Positions 23,968 through 32,927 of a DNA stretch of 64,000 nucleotides are shown in pieces. The translations under genes were made by a program, and so were the position numbers. The number at the start of each line of letters is the position of its first letter. Position 1 is the stretch's first letter. The stretch covers positions 1-64,000 of the forward strand of contig NZ_JAFMYU010000029.1 in NCBI RefSeq assembly GCF_017353255.1. Direction: 5' to 3'. This DNA comes from Fibrella aquatilis (GTDB lineage: Bacteria > Bacteroidota > Bacteroidia > Cytophagales > Spirosomataceae). The notes beneath the pieces are model-generated. The model did no database searches. It saw only the letters and a list, made by a program, of their open reading frames with translations, and was not told the DNA's origin.

Positions 23968-24753
23968 ATGAAAACAGCTCTGTACCTCGCTTTTTCCTGC
24001 TTTCCTTTTGGCGCTACGACGCTGGCCCAAACACCCCAAAGCACGCATGTTTACCTCCGGGCAGGCATCGGGTATAGCCGCGCCACCGGCGGCCAGGCCA
24101 CGTCAGCAACAGGCATACTGCTACTGACAGACTATTCGCGTAGCTATCCAAACGCGAGCGATGCCACTCCGCTTAACGTGGGTGGTTCCCAATGGCTGTT
24201 GGTCGGCACTGTGGGTGTCGGTGTAACCGTTCCCGTTAGCCCACATTTTGTTATTCAGGCCGAAATCAACCTGGAACAAAAAGGCTCCAAGGTAAACCTG
24301 ACAGAAGCGTTGTACGACCGCGGGCTGATCATCTGCGACCCAGGCCCTTGTTCAACGTCTGTCCCACTTTTGGCCGATGGCAGCTTTTCGTCTCGTTTAA
24401 CCTACCTGACGTTGCCCATTGTGGCCGGTTATCGGTTTGGCCAGCTAACCTTATCTGCCGGACCTTATGTAGGGTATAAACTGGCCGAACAACTTAGTGG
24501 CAGTTACTCCTTAAAGAACCCGTTGGTTGTTCCCATAAATACAGCCACCAGAGGCTATAAAGCCTTCGACGCCGGGTTTGTGGCTGGTATAGGCTACGCC
24601 CTGACTCCGCGTGTCGGCGTTGACATACGCTATAGCCAAGGATTGCTGTACCCGGCAAAAGCATTTCGGTACGGAATTTCTGGTAGTGAGCGTATGGAGG
24701 AATTCTACAATCAGTCAATGCAACTAGCCGTTCGGTACGAGTTAACGCATTGA
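23968..24753 (+). CDS. Outer-membrane beta-barrel protein (paralogue 1 of 3)
   Basis: A 261-residue small outer-membrane barrel of the porin-like/PorT type. Start chosen at MKTALYLAF, which gives a proper signal peptide ending at LAQ; 23956 is four codons longer and weaker. The body alternates hydrophobic and polar residues with barrel strands such as VYLRAGIGYSR, FVIQAEINLEQKGS, RLTYLTLPIVAGYRFG, AGPYVGYKL, AGFVAGIGYALTPRVGVDIRYSQGL, and a C-terminal VRYEL strand. Two paralogues follow at 24793 and 30429 with the same blocks. The four Cys residues in the extracellular loop region (ICDPGPC) suggest a disulphide. Cargo or role unknown. Confidence 0.85.
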   Translation: MKTALYLAFSCFPFGATTLAQTPQSTHVYLRAGIGYSRATGGQATSATGILLLTDYSRSYPNASDATPLNVGGSQWLLVGTVGVGVTVPVSPHFVIQAEINLEQKGSKVNLTEALYDRGLIICDPGPCSTSVPLLADGSFSSRLTYLTLPIVAGYRFGQLTLSAGPYVGYKLAEQLSGSYSLKNPLVVPINTATRGYKAFDAGFVAGIGYALTPRVGVDIRYSQGLLYPAKAFRYGISGSERMEEFYNQSMQLAVRYELTH

Positions 24754-24792
24754 TTATGAATAATATGGTTATTTTATGATGATTAGCTCTGT

Positions 24793-25548
24793 ATGAAAAC
24801 GATACGCTACTTTCTTCTTTTCATCCTGCTTGCGTCGGTAAATATATTGGCCCAAACGCCAGGTAAGACGCGTGTCTATGTCCGAGCGGGGGTAGGTGCC
24901 AGCTTACCAAATTCGAGTGGGCAAAAGGTTCTGGTACTAGAATCGAGTTTTCAGTATGAAACGGAGGTGCTGGCTAAAGCGAGTGATGGAGTGGCGTTGC
25001 TGACCGGTAATGCGGGCGTTGGTTTGACCATCGATGTCAGTAAGCACTTCACCATTGGGGCCGAGCTGAACGTAGAGCAAAGAGGGTCACGCGCGGCCGT
25101 AGAGAAACTTACTTCCTATTGCACAGGCAATTGTGGCATCATCTATCAGCCACCAGTGTCCAATTCGGCTACCGGCCAAATCACAACCCGCCTGACGTAC
25201 CTGACGTTGCCCATACTGGCCAGTTACCATGTGGGTGCGTTTTCTGTACTGGCTGGTCCTTATGTGGGTCTAAAGCTGAGTGAGCAACAACGGGGAAGCT
25301 ACCAGCCTCTGATTAACAATGCCTATACCTACATTACCAATTTCAGTGCGGCTTCCGATGAGTTCAACGCGTTTGATGTTGGGTTCACCGGGGGACTCGG
25401 CTATGCATTAACGCCTCGTTTTGGTGTTGATCTACGCTACAGCCGAAGTCTGATCCGGGCCACGAAAGAATCAACTGACTATACGCTCCTGCCGTCGGTC
25501 ATTAATCAAACTGTGCAAGTAGCGGCTCGTTATAACATAATTCTTTGA
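24793..25548 (+). CDS. Outer-membrane beta-barrel protein (paralogue 2 of 3)
   Basis: A 251-residue protein with signal peptide (MKTIRYFLLFILLASVNILAQ) and the same barrel blocks as its upstream neighbour: VYVRAGVGASLP, FTIGAELNVEQRGS, TRLTYLTLPILASYHVG, LAGPYVGLKLSEQQRGSY, GFTGGLGYALTPRFGVDLRYS, closing with VAARYNIIL. A Cys pair in a loop (YCTGNCGI) matches that of the others. It starts 39 bases after paralogue 1 and was probably made by tandem duplication. Function unknown; its convergent gap to the DUF3667 gene is only 32 bases and is the only convergent gap here without a hairpin. Confidence 0.85.
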   Translation: MKTIRYFLLFILLASVNILAQTPGKTRVYVRAGVGASLPNSSGQKVLVLESSFQYETEVLAKASDGVALLTGNAGVGLTIDVSKHFTIGAELNVEQRGSRAAVEKLTSYCTGNCGIIYQPPVSNSATGQITTRLTYLTLPILASYHVGAFSVLAGPYVGLKLSEQQRGSYQPLINNAYTYITNFSAASDEFNAFDVGFTGGLGYALTPRFGVDLRYSRSLIRATKESTDYTLLPSVINQTVQVAARYNIIL

Positions 25549-25580
25549 TTATCAGATTATTAATTATAAAACTGTTTTCA

Positions 25581-26408
25581 TCAGTGGCTGGTCAAAACGA
25601 TTTTGTAAAACAACATCATTCGGTATGCAACCACGATGGCTGCCAGCGTGAGGCTGCTCAGCGTTGCCGTTAATAAAGACCAGACAACCCCAGTTTGGTA
25701 GAACCGGCGGAAGGCTAAAAACAGGTAGATGGCTAGGCTCAACAGGCCAATGAGGGTCACCAGCCTATCGCCGTAACTCACCCACCCCTGCTGCCCAAAT
25801 AGCGCCATGAAAGGTACGGCAATGAGCAATTTCTCCAGTAGCATAAACAGTAGCATGAACGCCACGAAGTAAGTAGCAAAAACGAGGTGTTCAATAAACG
25901 AGCGTCGGGTTCTGATAAATAAAAGATTGAAAACCAGCGCGTAAAGCGGTATCAGCAGCACCAGAAAACCCTTTGAACTACTGGCCATGGCTGTGTTGAA
26001 ACGGGGGGTAAACTCGTCCAGCGTTTCGTGGCGTTCAGCCAGCCTATGGTCAACGGTTTTGTTAGTGCCAAACGTTATGTAGGGTGTATAGTTTAGGAAA
26101 CTGTCCAGTGGCTGATTGAACGCATTCGACGAGGTCAGCAGAAAAAATAGAAGGTTGATCAGCAGGAAAAACCCGAGTGGCTTCATGTAGCGTATCCGCC
26201 GACCTGCTACGTATTCGGCGGGAAGCTCACCTGGTCGTAGTAGCACTGCATGAAGCGTTCGCAGAAAATTATGGTCAGCGTGGGTGAAGGTTTCGAGTGA
26301 CTCTTCCAGCATGTGCTTCAGCGACAGGCTGTGCGGGTCGTAGCGTTTCTCACCGCAACTGGGGCAGAAATTCTCCTGATGTGGGTTACCACAGGTCTGG
26401 CAGGTCAT
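25581..26408 (-). CDS. DUF3667 membrane protein with zinc ribbon
   Basis: A 275-residue inner-membrane protein of the DUF3667 family. The N terminus has two CxxC knuckles (CQTCGNPHQENFCPSCG) that probably bind zinc. Next is the family block LEESLETFTHADHNFLRTLHAVLLRPGELPAEYVAGRR (spread over about 32-70) and K-P-L-G-F-F. Then come about five membrane helices (about 78-98, 150-170, 180-205, 215-240, 250-270). No function is established for the family. It is convergent with paralogue 2 of the barrel proteins and precedes nothing related. Confidence 0.9.
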   Translation of the reverse strand: MTCQTCGNPHQENFCPSCGEKRYDPHSLSLKHMLEESLETFTHADHNFLRTLHAVLLRPGELPAEYVAGRRIRYMKPLGFFLLINLLFFLLTSSNAFNQPLDSFLNYTPYITFGTNKTVDHRLAERHETLDEFTPRFNTAMASSSKGFLVLLIPLYALVFNLLFIRTRRSFIEHLVFATYFVAFMLLFMLLEKLLIAVPFMALFGQQGWVSYGDRLVTLIGLLSLAIYLFLAFRRFYQTGVVWSLLTATLSSLTLAAIVVAYRMMLFYKIVLTSH

Positions 26409-26460
26409 AAAGAGGCAGGAATATGATCACGCCAAGATACAGCGATAAATTATTCACCCA

Positions 26461-27393
26461 CTACCGCCCTGCCAGCGCCGCCACGGTTTGTGTCACGGCC
26501 TCGACGTTGGTAGTAGGAGTGTACCTAAACGCCTTGTTGAACTTGGCCGAGTCGAAGAAGTAGTCGCGGTCATACTGGTAGCGCATCTCGTACATTTCTT
26601 TTAGAATGGGTACAAACAAACCCAATGCCCGCATACCCCAGCCCGGCAACACCTGAACGCCGTCGGGCTTCTGTAGCTCGTGGGCAAAGAGCGCGGCCCA
26701 TTCCCGGCCGGTGGGGGCGTGGGGGTCTACGGGCAGGTTCCAGATTTGGTTATAAGCTGTGGGGGTGTTGCCCAACATGGCCGTGCCAATGCCCAGGTCG
26801 GGGGTGTAGCCGGTGGAGTGGATTTTGTCGGCGTCACAGAACCACTGCGCTTTTTTGCCCTTCACCATGTTGTCGTAGATCAGGCTCATGGTCACGCTCT
26901 TATCTTTTATTGGGCCAAAGAAATCGGGCGCGCGGGCAATGATCGCGTCGAGCTTTCCGGCTTCGACGGCCTCCAGTATGTGCCGGTCTACCGCTGCCCG
27001 TACCTCCCCTTTTTTGCTCGACGGATTCATGGGCGAGGCTTCGGTGAGGTGCTTGACGTTATCGCCGCCGATGGCGTAGACGTTGTCGAAGAAGACCAGT
27101 TTACTCTGGTGCTTCATGCAGGCATCGACCACGTTTTTAATCAGTACAGGCCACCGTTCCTGCCACAGTTTGGTGTTGTAATCGTAGCCGATGGTAACGT
27201 AGGTGATGGCGCTACCCGCTACGGCCTTGTCCACCTGCGCAGGGTCGTTGAGGTCGGCTGATAGGATTGTGTCGGTCTGGTTTACCTTCTTCGGATTGCG
27301 GCTTACGAGCCGGATGGGGTCGGTGGTGTGGTGGGGGAGGGCTTTGGCCAGTTCAACGCCAATAGCCCCGCCCGCACCGAGAATCGTTTGCAT
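26461..27393 (-). CDS. NAD(P)-binding extended-SDR-like protein
   Basis: A 310-residue Rossmann protein of the NAD-dependent epimerase/dehydratase superfamily. The nucleotide loop is MQTILGAGGAIGVELA, a GxGGxxG variant at the very N terminus. Later blocks are VTIGYDYNTKLW, LVFFDNVYAIGGDN and IIARAPDFFGP. The usual catalytic YxxxK is not evident (the matching stretch reads NPSSKKGEVR), so it is an atypical SDR that may bind rather than oxidise its ligand. The natural substrate is unknown. A hairpin repeat lies between its start and the end of the upstream gene. Confidence 0.82.
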   Translation of the reverse strand: MQTILGAGGAIGVELAKALPHHTTDPIRLVSRNPKKVNQTDTILSADLNDPAQVDKAVAGSAITYVTIGYDYNTKLWQERWPVLIKNVVDACMKHQSKLVFFDNVYAIGGDNVKHLTEASPMNPSSKKGEVRAAVDRHILEAVEAGKLDAIIARAPDFFGPIKDKSVTMSLIYDNMVKGKKAQWFCDADKIHSTGYTPDLGIGTAMLGNTPTAYNQIWNLPVDPHAPTGREWAALFAHELQKPDGVQVLPGWGMRALGLFVPILKEMYEMRYQYDRDYFFDSAKFNKAFRYTPTTNVEAVTQTVAALAGR

Positions 27394-27407
27394 GGAAGGG
27401 GGGATTT

Positions 27408-27515
27408 CTGTTTTCAGTTTTGAGTTTTCTGTTTTGAGTTGCTTCGCGCTGTAATGGGCTGACGCCTGGCCCTTCGACAGGCGTCAGCCCATTACAGCGC
27501 GAAGCAACTCAAAAC
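27408..27515. repeat. Inverted repeat with GTTTTxx heptamers, asymmetric
   Basis: Paired arms from 27431 to 27515 with the stem GAGTTGCTTCGCGCTGTAA and core GGGCTGACGCCTG / CAGGCGTCAGCCC. Outside the stem the left arm carries further heptamers CTGTTTT CAGTTTT GAGTTTT (27408-27430) with no partner, because the right arm ends at the stop codon of the dehydrogenase gene. The loop contains CCCTTCGACAGG. Confidence 0.93.
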
Positions 27516-29866
27516 TATTTCTTCTCTAGCTCAACCAGCGTCCAGGGGGTAATGCGAGAGGCGGTTTCCTGGCGGATTTTGGCTACTTCGTCGGTCTGAA
27601 TAATGGGCAATGTACGCCGAAAACCACCTGGTCCCGCTGGCCGAACTGGCGCAACCCCCGCCACCGTACTACCCGACAAGGAAGCCGTTTGAGCAGGGGG
27701 CGTGGCGGGAGGGACTGGCCGGGGTGGTGGTCCGCCAAATTCGTAGCGTATATAGTTGGCTACCGAGGCAATCCACTCATCGGTGTTGTCGGCTACGGAG
27801 GGCATCAGCGTGGGGTAGCTCTTCCCGTCGATGGGGCCAGAGAGGCCCTGCATCAGAATGCGCAGCAACACCGTATTGTCGACCAGGTGTTTCGACCCGG
27901 CAATGGGGGGCGCTACCAGGCTGGCCAGGCCTTTGCCGTCGGTGCCGTGGCAGGATGAGCAGTATGATTTAAAGATTTCGGCCCCCTTCAGCACCGAGTT
28001 GCGGTCGGTGGCGGCGAGGCTACCCAGCTTGCTGCCGTAGGTCTTGAAATCGGCATTTTTCTGGATACTCGCTTCCACGGCCATCAGCACTGGGTCGGCG
28101 GCGTTTTGGGCCAACAGGTCACTCACGGCCTTTTTGGCCCTGGGCGCGGTGCTGTAGTGCAGCGATTCGAGCACCTGAATTCGTACGTTAGGGTTGGGGT
28201 CGTTCTGGAGCGAAGCCACAGCACCAACCAGGGTTTCGTCGTTCTTCCGCAGAAACGGTTCGCCCAGCCAGATAGCCGTACGCCGAAGTTGCGGGTCGCT
28301 GTCTTTCAGTGCATTAGCTATTATTTCGGTATCAAGTGCGTCCAATCCTTCCAGCGTCCAGAGGGCGTGAATCTGGGCCAGTGTCGTTGGCTTCTGTGTT
28401 TCGCCAAGGCGCTTTCCCGCTGCGAGTTGCCGCAGGGCAGGTACTACCGATCTGTCGCCCAGGGCTACCAGCTGTTTTTGGGCATTGTCGCGCCACCAAC
28501 CGTTGGGGTGGTTTAGGTACGTGACGAGTTGGGCGGGCGAATCATCGAGCAGGTGAGGCCGGGGCGCTGGCTTGGCACTGTCCTGCACCAGCCGCCAGAT
28601 GCGCCCATGCTGTACGTGCTTGTCCAGCCCCAGCCGCTCAATCTGTGGCCGAATCCAGCTGCCCTTCGGTGTCCACTGCGACTCCTGAATGATGCCCCGG
28701 TTCATGTCTACGATATACAGGTTGCCGTCGGGACCGGTGTAGGTGTTTACGGGCCGGAAATTAAAGTCTGAGGAGGCAATGAATTCCTGCTCGTGGTACA
28801 CGTTTTCAAGGCGCGTTTTGCCCCCATCGTTCACCACGTGCGCCCGGCGGATAATGCGGGCCACGGGTTCGCAGATAAGGTAGTCGTTCACGAGGTCGGC
28901 GGGGAGTTTGTCGCCCCGGTAGATCGATTGCCCGCAACCGGCCGTGAAGTGGTTCAGGGTGCTGTCGGCGCGTAATCGTTTACCGCCGCCCTGCGCATCG
29001 GGGTTGGCAATAATGGACCATACGGGCGCAAACGTGGCTTCGTCATAGGCATCGGCAAACTCCAGCGCGCCGTATTTGGGGTTGATCTGGAAACCCGCCC
29101 CCGCGTTTTCACCCCCACCCCGGCTGAAAAACAGCCGACCATAATTATCATGCGTGAGGCCCCACTGCCCGTTGGAACCGCTGGGCAACGAATCGACCGC
29201 AATGGTGCCGTTGGTATACCGGAACCGGACGGGGTCAACCGTGACGTAGAGCCAGTTATCGAGGTTCCAGTCGAGGCCGCTACGCTGATGTTCCAGATTG
29301 CCGGGCGCTTTGCGGTCGACGTGGTAAATGCGTTTTTTGTCATCGGCCACACCGTCGTTGTTGGTGTCTTTATACGACCACAGATCATACGTATCAGTCT
29401 CATTGACAAGCAGTTCGTGGTTTACGCAGAGCAGCATCCGGGGCAGCAGCAGCTTATCGATAAAGACCGAGCTTTTGTCCATTTTGCCGTCGCCGTCGGT
29501 GTCTTCCAGCAGCATCACGCGGCTCACGGGGTCGTGTTCGCCGGTGGCGTCGGCGTCCTGCATATACGTGTCCATTTCGGCCACGTACATGCGGGCGTTA
29601 CCGTCCCAGGCAATGGCCACGGGTTCGTGAATCATGGGTTCGCTGGCCACAAGTTCCATGTGGTAGCCCGCAGGCACCCGAAAGGCATTTAAGCTCTGTT
29701 CGGGCGTGAGCTGCGCCGGGTTGGCAATGGGGTTGACAACCGGCTTCGGGTTTATCACCTGCTCTTCCGCAACGGCCAGCTGTTGTTGCGGCGTTTTGGC
29801 CACCGTGCAGGCCACCACCAGCGCCGACGCGCCCAGCAGGCCACTAATCCAGTGTTTTGTTTTCAT
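27515..29866 (-). CDS. Membrane-bound dehydrogenase-type lipoprotein with HEAT repeats and cytochrome c
   Basis: A 783-residue periplasmic oxidoreductase of the PVC/Bacteroidota membrane-bound dehydrogenase type (TIGR02604-like). It begins with a lipoprotein signal (ALVVAC). A six-bladed propeller-like domain (about 55-410) has EPVAIAWDGNARMYVAEM, GDGKMDKSSVF and DGNLYIVDMNRGIIQ. HEAT-like helical repeats span about 420-610. A cytochrome c domain (about 625-715) carries the haem site CSSCHGTDGKG, with a distal Met probably in TLMPSVADN. The Pro-rich tail is low complexity. The substrate is likely a sugar or alcohol; not determinable. No electron-acceptor genes are beside it. Confidence 0.88.
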   Translation of the reverse strand: MKTKHWISGLLGASALVVACTVAKTPQQQLAVAEEQVINPKPVVNPIANPAQLTPEQSLNAFRVPAGYHMELVASEPMIHEPVAIAWDGNARMYVAEMDTYMQDADATGEHDPVSRVMLLEDTDGDGKMDKSSVFIDKLLLPRMLLCVNHELLVNETDTYDLWSYKDTNNDGVADDKKRIYHVDRKAPGNLEHQRSGLDWNLDNWLYVTVDPVRFRYTNGTIAVDSLPSGSNGQWGLTHDNYGRLFFSRGGGENAGAGFQINPKYGALEFADAYDEATFAPVWSIIANPDAQGGGKRLRADSTLNHFTAGCGQSIYRGDKLPADLVNDYLICEPVARIIRRAHVVNDGGKTRLENVYHEQEFIASSDFNFRPVNTYTGPDGNLYIVDMNRGIIQESQWTPKGSWIRPQIERLGLDKHVQHGRIWRLVQDSAKPAPRPHLLDDSPAQLVTYLNHPNGWWRDNAQKQLVALGDRSVVPALRQLAAGKRLGETQKPTTLAQIHALWTLEGLDALDTEIIANALKDSDPQLRRTAIWLGEPFLRKNDETLVGAVASLQNDPNPNVRIQVLESLHYSTAPRAKKAVSDLLAQNAADPVLMAVEASIQKNADFKTYGSKLGSLAATDRNSVLKGAEIFKSYCSSCHGTDGKGLASLVAPPIAGSKHLVDNTVLLRILMQGLSGPIDGKSYPTLMPSVADNTDEWIASVANYIRYEFGGPPPRPVPPATPPAQTASLSGSTVAGVAPVRPAGPGGFRRTLPIIQTDEVAKIRQETASRITPWTLVELEKK

Positions 29867-30066
29867 GCTATTGTTGGCAGTTCGCCAGCAGGGTTTAGTT
29901 CGTTAAGTCGTTCACAATCTTGGTAGTTAAGGGCTAAGCGGAAGTTTCACAGGAGAAGGAACAGGCGGGTAGCTGTCTACCGTTGCCACTGCTTTTTTGT
30001 ACGTTGTGCTCCCAACTGTCTACACCCTGACCGGGTCTTATGACTATAAAACACGCCTAAGCCTTT

Positions 30067-30402
30067 ATGAAAATCCTGCTAACTGTGGTCGGCTTGCTGC
30101 TCGCATCGAAAAGCCTGGCCCAACCTGCGCCCCCTTCAACGCTGCCGTCTCTGTCCAGGATCGATAATATGCCGGTGTATACCTATTCTGGCAATGCCAG
30201 GCAGATGCCCATCCGGAATGGTCGCGGTGATGCCCAGCCAATGCCTTTGGCTACTACCCCTTCTCAATTTGATCACAGAGACCTGAAGCGATACCTATCG
30301 CCTCAACTTGAACAACACATAAAAGACATCAGCGCCGATACGACCCTGTTACCGAGGCTAGACTTTCTACGGCCGCCAGTGCCTAAAAAAAAGCCTGACT
30401 AA
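30067..30402 (+). CDS. Small secreted protein of unknown function
   Basis: A 111-residue protein with a signal peptide (MKILLTVVGLLLASKSLAQ). The mature part is Pro, Met and Arg rich, with VYTYSGNARQMPIRNGRGDAQ followed by a charged C terminus ending PKKKPD. I recognise no family. It precedes the third outer-membrane barrel gene by 26 bases in the same direction, so the two may be cotranscribed. The 200-base region upstream (29867-30066) shows no clear promoter. Confidence 0.7.
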   Translation: MKILLTVVGLLLASKSLAQPAPPSTLPSLSRIDNMPVYTYSGNARQMPIRNGRGDAQPMPLATTPSQFDHRDLKRYLSPQLEQHIKDISADTTLLPRLDFLRPPVPKKKPD

Positions 30403-30428
30403 GCTTCAACCGCAAAACGCTCAATGTT

Positions 30429-31160
30429 ATGAAGCATATCGTCTGTTCACTGCTGCTGCTGTTCGTAAATGCCTCATTGCTAGCTCAGTCTCCCAATCAT
30501 GTGCAAGCGTACATGCGGGCGGGCGCAGGTGGCAGTCGGGCCATTGGGGATGGTACTTCATCAGGCGGAACGGTATATACAGTTCTTGGTAATAACGGCA
30601 TAATGCCCTACGAGTTGGGTGGGAGCCACTGGCTTCTGACAGGTGCTATTAGCGCGGGTATTATCGCACCAGTTGATAATCATTTTGTGATACAGGCTGA
30701 ACTTAGTATAGAACAGAAAGGATCTGAAAAACAGGTGACGAAAGCAGGACCCGGCGAATACTGTGATTTTGGGTGTTTTCCTTCTGCAGCCAATGGACGC
30801 TTTTCATCCCGTCTGACGTACCTGACGTTGCCCGTCATGATTGGCTACCGTTCTGGTAAAGCCACAGTGCTGGCCGGGCCGTATATCGGGTACAAACTGG
30901 GCGAAAAGATTCAAGGAACATATACGTATGGGCAATCGTCGGCTAGTGAAATACCCATTTCCAGCAGCGTCGAGCGGTACAAAAAAATTGATGCTGGATT
31001 CGTTGCCGCTGCTGCTTATGCTATTTCGCCGCGTTTTGGCATCGACCTGCGTTACAGTCAGGGCCTGCGCCATGTGGCCGAACAGTACAAAGGATACACC
31101 GAGCCGTTTTATAACCAGTCGGCGCAGGTTGGGGTTACCTATGCACTGACCCGCAACTGA
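30429..31160 (+). CDS. Outer-membrane beta-barrel protein (paralogue 3 of 3)
   Basis: A 243-residue exported barrel with signal peptide (MKHIVCSLLLLFVNASLLAQ). It repeats the blocks of the genes at 23968 and 24793: YMRAGAGGSRAIGDG, FVIQAELSIEQKGS, SRLTYLTLPVMIGYRSG, LAGPYIGYKLGEKIQG, AGFVAAAAYAISPRFGIDLRYSQGL and a final VGVTYALT strand. It also keeps the loop Cys pair (YCDFGC). It is 5.7 kb away from its two relatives, so the copies are not simply tandem. Next gene begins 3 bases after the stop. Confidence 0.85.
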   Translation: MKHIVCSLLLLFVNASLLAQSPNHVQAYMRAGAGGSRAIGDGTSSGGTVYTVLGNNGIMPYELGGSHWLLTGAISAGIIAPVDNHFVIQAELSIEQKGSEKQVTKAGPGEYCDFGCFPSAANGRFSSRLTYLTLPVMIGYRSGKATVLAGPYIGYKLGEKIQGTYTYGQSSASEIPISSSVERYKKIDAGFVAAAAYAISPRFGIDLRYSQGLRHVAEQYKGYTEPFYNQSAQVGVTYALTRN

Positions 31161-31163
31161 ACC

Positions 31164-31451
31164 ATGACCGCCCACGAATTTATCCAGTCACTTACTGCCC
31201 AAACGCCGCCCGCTGAACTCAATCCCATTGCCAAGGCCCTTTGGCACGATGCCCGTGGCGATTGGGCCGCCGCGCATAACATCGCCCAGTCGCAAGAGGG
31301 AACGCCCAGTTACGACCACCTCCACGCCTACCTCCACCGCAAAGAAGGCGACGCGTTCAATGCCGGTTATTGGTACCGCCGCGCCCGTAAGCCCGTTTTT
31401 CAGGGGGCATTGGAAGAAGAGTGGCAGGCGTTGGTCGAAACACACCTGTGA
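31164..31451 (+). CDS. Small conserved protein of unknown function
   Basis: A 95-residue soluble, Ala- and Trp-rich helical protein. The central pattern ALWHDARGDWAAAHNIAQ and the block DHLHAYLHRKEGDAFNAGYWYRRA look like a conserved small family seen in many bacteria, with no known function. The HDARGDW and YLHRKEGD pieces resemble TPR-like helix pairs. The start follows the barrel gene stop by three bases, which suggests coupled translation. It is convergent with ald. Confidence 0.75.
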   Translation: MTAHEFIQSLTAQTPPAELNPIAKALWHDARGDWAAAHNIAQSQEGTPSYDHLHAYLHRKEGDAFNAGYWYRRARKPVFQGALEEEWQALVETHL

Positions 31452-31534
31452 ACCCTCACCTAAAAAAGAAGGGCCGCCTTCCGCAGAAAGCGACCCCGTT
31501 CGTCGATGAATTGGTAATATTTTGCAGAAGATTT

Positions 31535-31600
31535 GAGAGGTAAGAGACAAGAATCAAGACTATCAACATCTTGTCTCTTGCTTCTTATCTCTTGCTTCTC
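31535..31600. repeat. Inverted repeat with CTTGTCT-type heptamers
   Basis: The right arm reads CTTGTCT CTTGCTT CTTATCT CTTGCTT CTC, the left arm is a shorter imperfect complement (GAGAGGTAAGAGACAAG). The right arm reaches the ald stop codon. It fills the gap between the convergent 31164 gene and ald. Words are shared with 38824-38912 and 48507-48537. Confidence 0.8.
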
Positions 31601-32730
31601 TAACTCAAAACCTCCTCCTGCAACACCTCATTAACGGCGGTCAGGGGCAGGTTCCAGGCATCGGCGACGCCTTTGTAGACTACTTTACCTTCCACCACGT
31701 TAAGGCCTACTTTCAGTTCGGCGTTGTCGCGGCATGCTTGCTGCCAGCCTTTGTTGGCCAGTTGCATAACGTAGGGCAGGGTGGCGTTGGTCAGGGCCAC
31801 GGTGCTCGTATAGGGCACTGCGCCGGGCATGTTGGCCACACAGTAATGCACTACGTCGTCGATGATATAGGTCGGGTCTTCGTGGGTAGTGGGGCGGCAG
31901 GTTTCAATGCACCCACCCTGATCCACGGCCACGTCGACCAGCACCGTGCCGGGACGCATCAGCTTCAGCATGTCACGCGTAACGAGGTGGGGCGCTTTGG
32001 CACCCGGAATGAGCACCGCACCCACAATAAGGTCGGCGTGTTTCACGGCCTCGCGGATGTTGTATTCGTTCGACATCATAGTATCGACGTTGGCGGGCAT
32101 CACGTCGGCGAGGTAGCGCAGGCGGGGTAGGCTCACGTCCATCAGCGTTACATGGGCACCCAGACCAGCCGCCATGCGGGCCGACTGTGCCCCCACGATG
32201 CCGCCACCCAACACCAGCACATGGGCGGGTTTCACGCCTGGCACGCCACCCAGCAGAATGCCCCGTCCTTTCGATGGCTTCTCCAGGTATTTGGCCCCTT
32301 CCTGAATGGCCATCCGGCCCGCCACTTCGCTCATCGGCACCAGCAGGGGCAGACTCCGGTCCGTTTTTTCGACGGTTTCGTAGGCCAGGCAAACGGCACC
32401 GCGCTCAATCATAGCGTGAGTGAGTGGCTCTGACGATGCAAAGTGGAAATAGGTAAAGAGCAGTTGATTTTCCTTGATGAGCGGATACTCCTGAGCGATG
32501 GGTTCCTTTACCTTGATAATCATCTCGGCAATGCCGTAGATTTCTTCAATGGTGGGGAGCATAATGGCCCCAGCTCCGATATATTCTTCATCGCTGAAGC
32601 CGCTGCCTTCGCCGGCGTTCACCTGCACATAAACGGTATGACTAGCCTTACGTAGTTCAGCTACACCAGCGGGCGTGAGTGCCACGCGGTTTTCATTATT
32701 CTTAATCTCTTTGGGAACGCCAATAACCAT
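31600..32730 (-). CDS. ald: Alanine dehydrogenase
   Basis: NAD-dependent enzyme interconverting L-alanine and pyruvate plus ammonia. The 376 residues start at [17 protein letters not shown], the canonical N terminus (the frame extends to 32808 but that lead is unlikely). Conserved parts: VKVKEPI-type segment with [10 protein letters not shown] (substrate lysine region near 75-96), the Rossmann loop [18 protein letters not shown] (near 175), DVAVDQGGC (near 268), and [14 protein letters not shown] (near 300). Divergent from an Lrp-type regulator, the common partner of amino-acid catabolic genes. A perfect -7 box is about 40 bases upstream. Confidence 0.96.
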   Translation of the reverse strand: MVIGVPKEIKNNENRVALTPAGVAELRKASHTVYVQVNAGEGSGFSDEEYIGAGAIMLPTIEEIYGIAEMIIKVKEPIAQEYPLIKENQLLFTYFHFASSEPLTHAMIERGAVCLAYETVEKTDRSLPLLVPMSEVAGRMAIQEGAKYLEKPSKGRGILLGGVPGVKPAHVLVLGGGIVGAQSARMAAGLGAHVTLMDVSLPRLRYLADVMPANVDTMMSNEYNIREAVKHADLIVGAVLIPGAKAPHLVTRDMLKLMRPGTVLVDVAVDQGGCIETCRPTTHEDPTYIIDDVVHYCVANMPGAVPYTSTVALTNATLPYVMQLANKGWQQACRDNAELKVGLNVVEGKVVYKGVADAWNLPLTAVNEVLQEEVLS

Positions 32731-32768
32731 AATGTCGAGCTGTCTGGATGGGTTTGACTCTGATAGTG

Positions 32769-32776
32769 CAAATGTA
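32769..32776 (-). promoter_or_regulatory. Candidate -7 box for ald
   Basis: Minus-strand TACATTTG, a perfect TAnnTTTG. It lies 39 bases before the ATG at 32730, giving a leader of about 30 bases. No clear -33 TTG. Confidence 0.5.
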
Positions 32777-32927
32777 TAAAAACAGAATATTGGCGCATAG
32801 ATTCGCAAATAATCAGGACAAATGGCTAGTTTGATGTCATTTGGTAGGATATTTGGAAAGAACTATACGCTGATTGATTGATTCAAAGGATAATGTTCTT
32901 CGAGGTGTTGAAAAGGGTTTATGGTTG

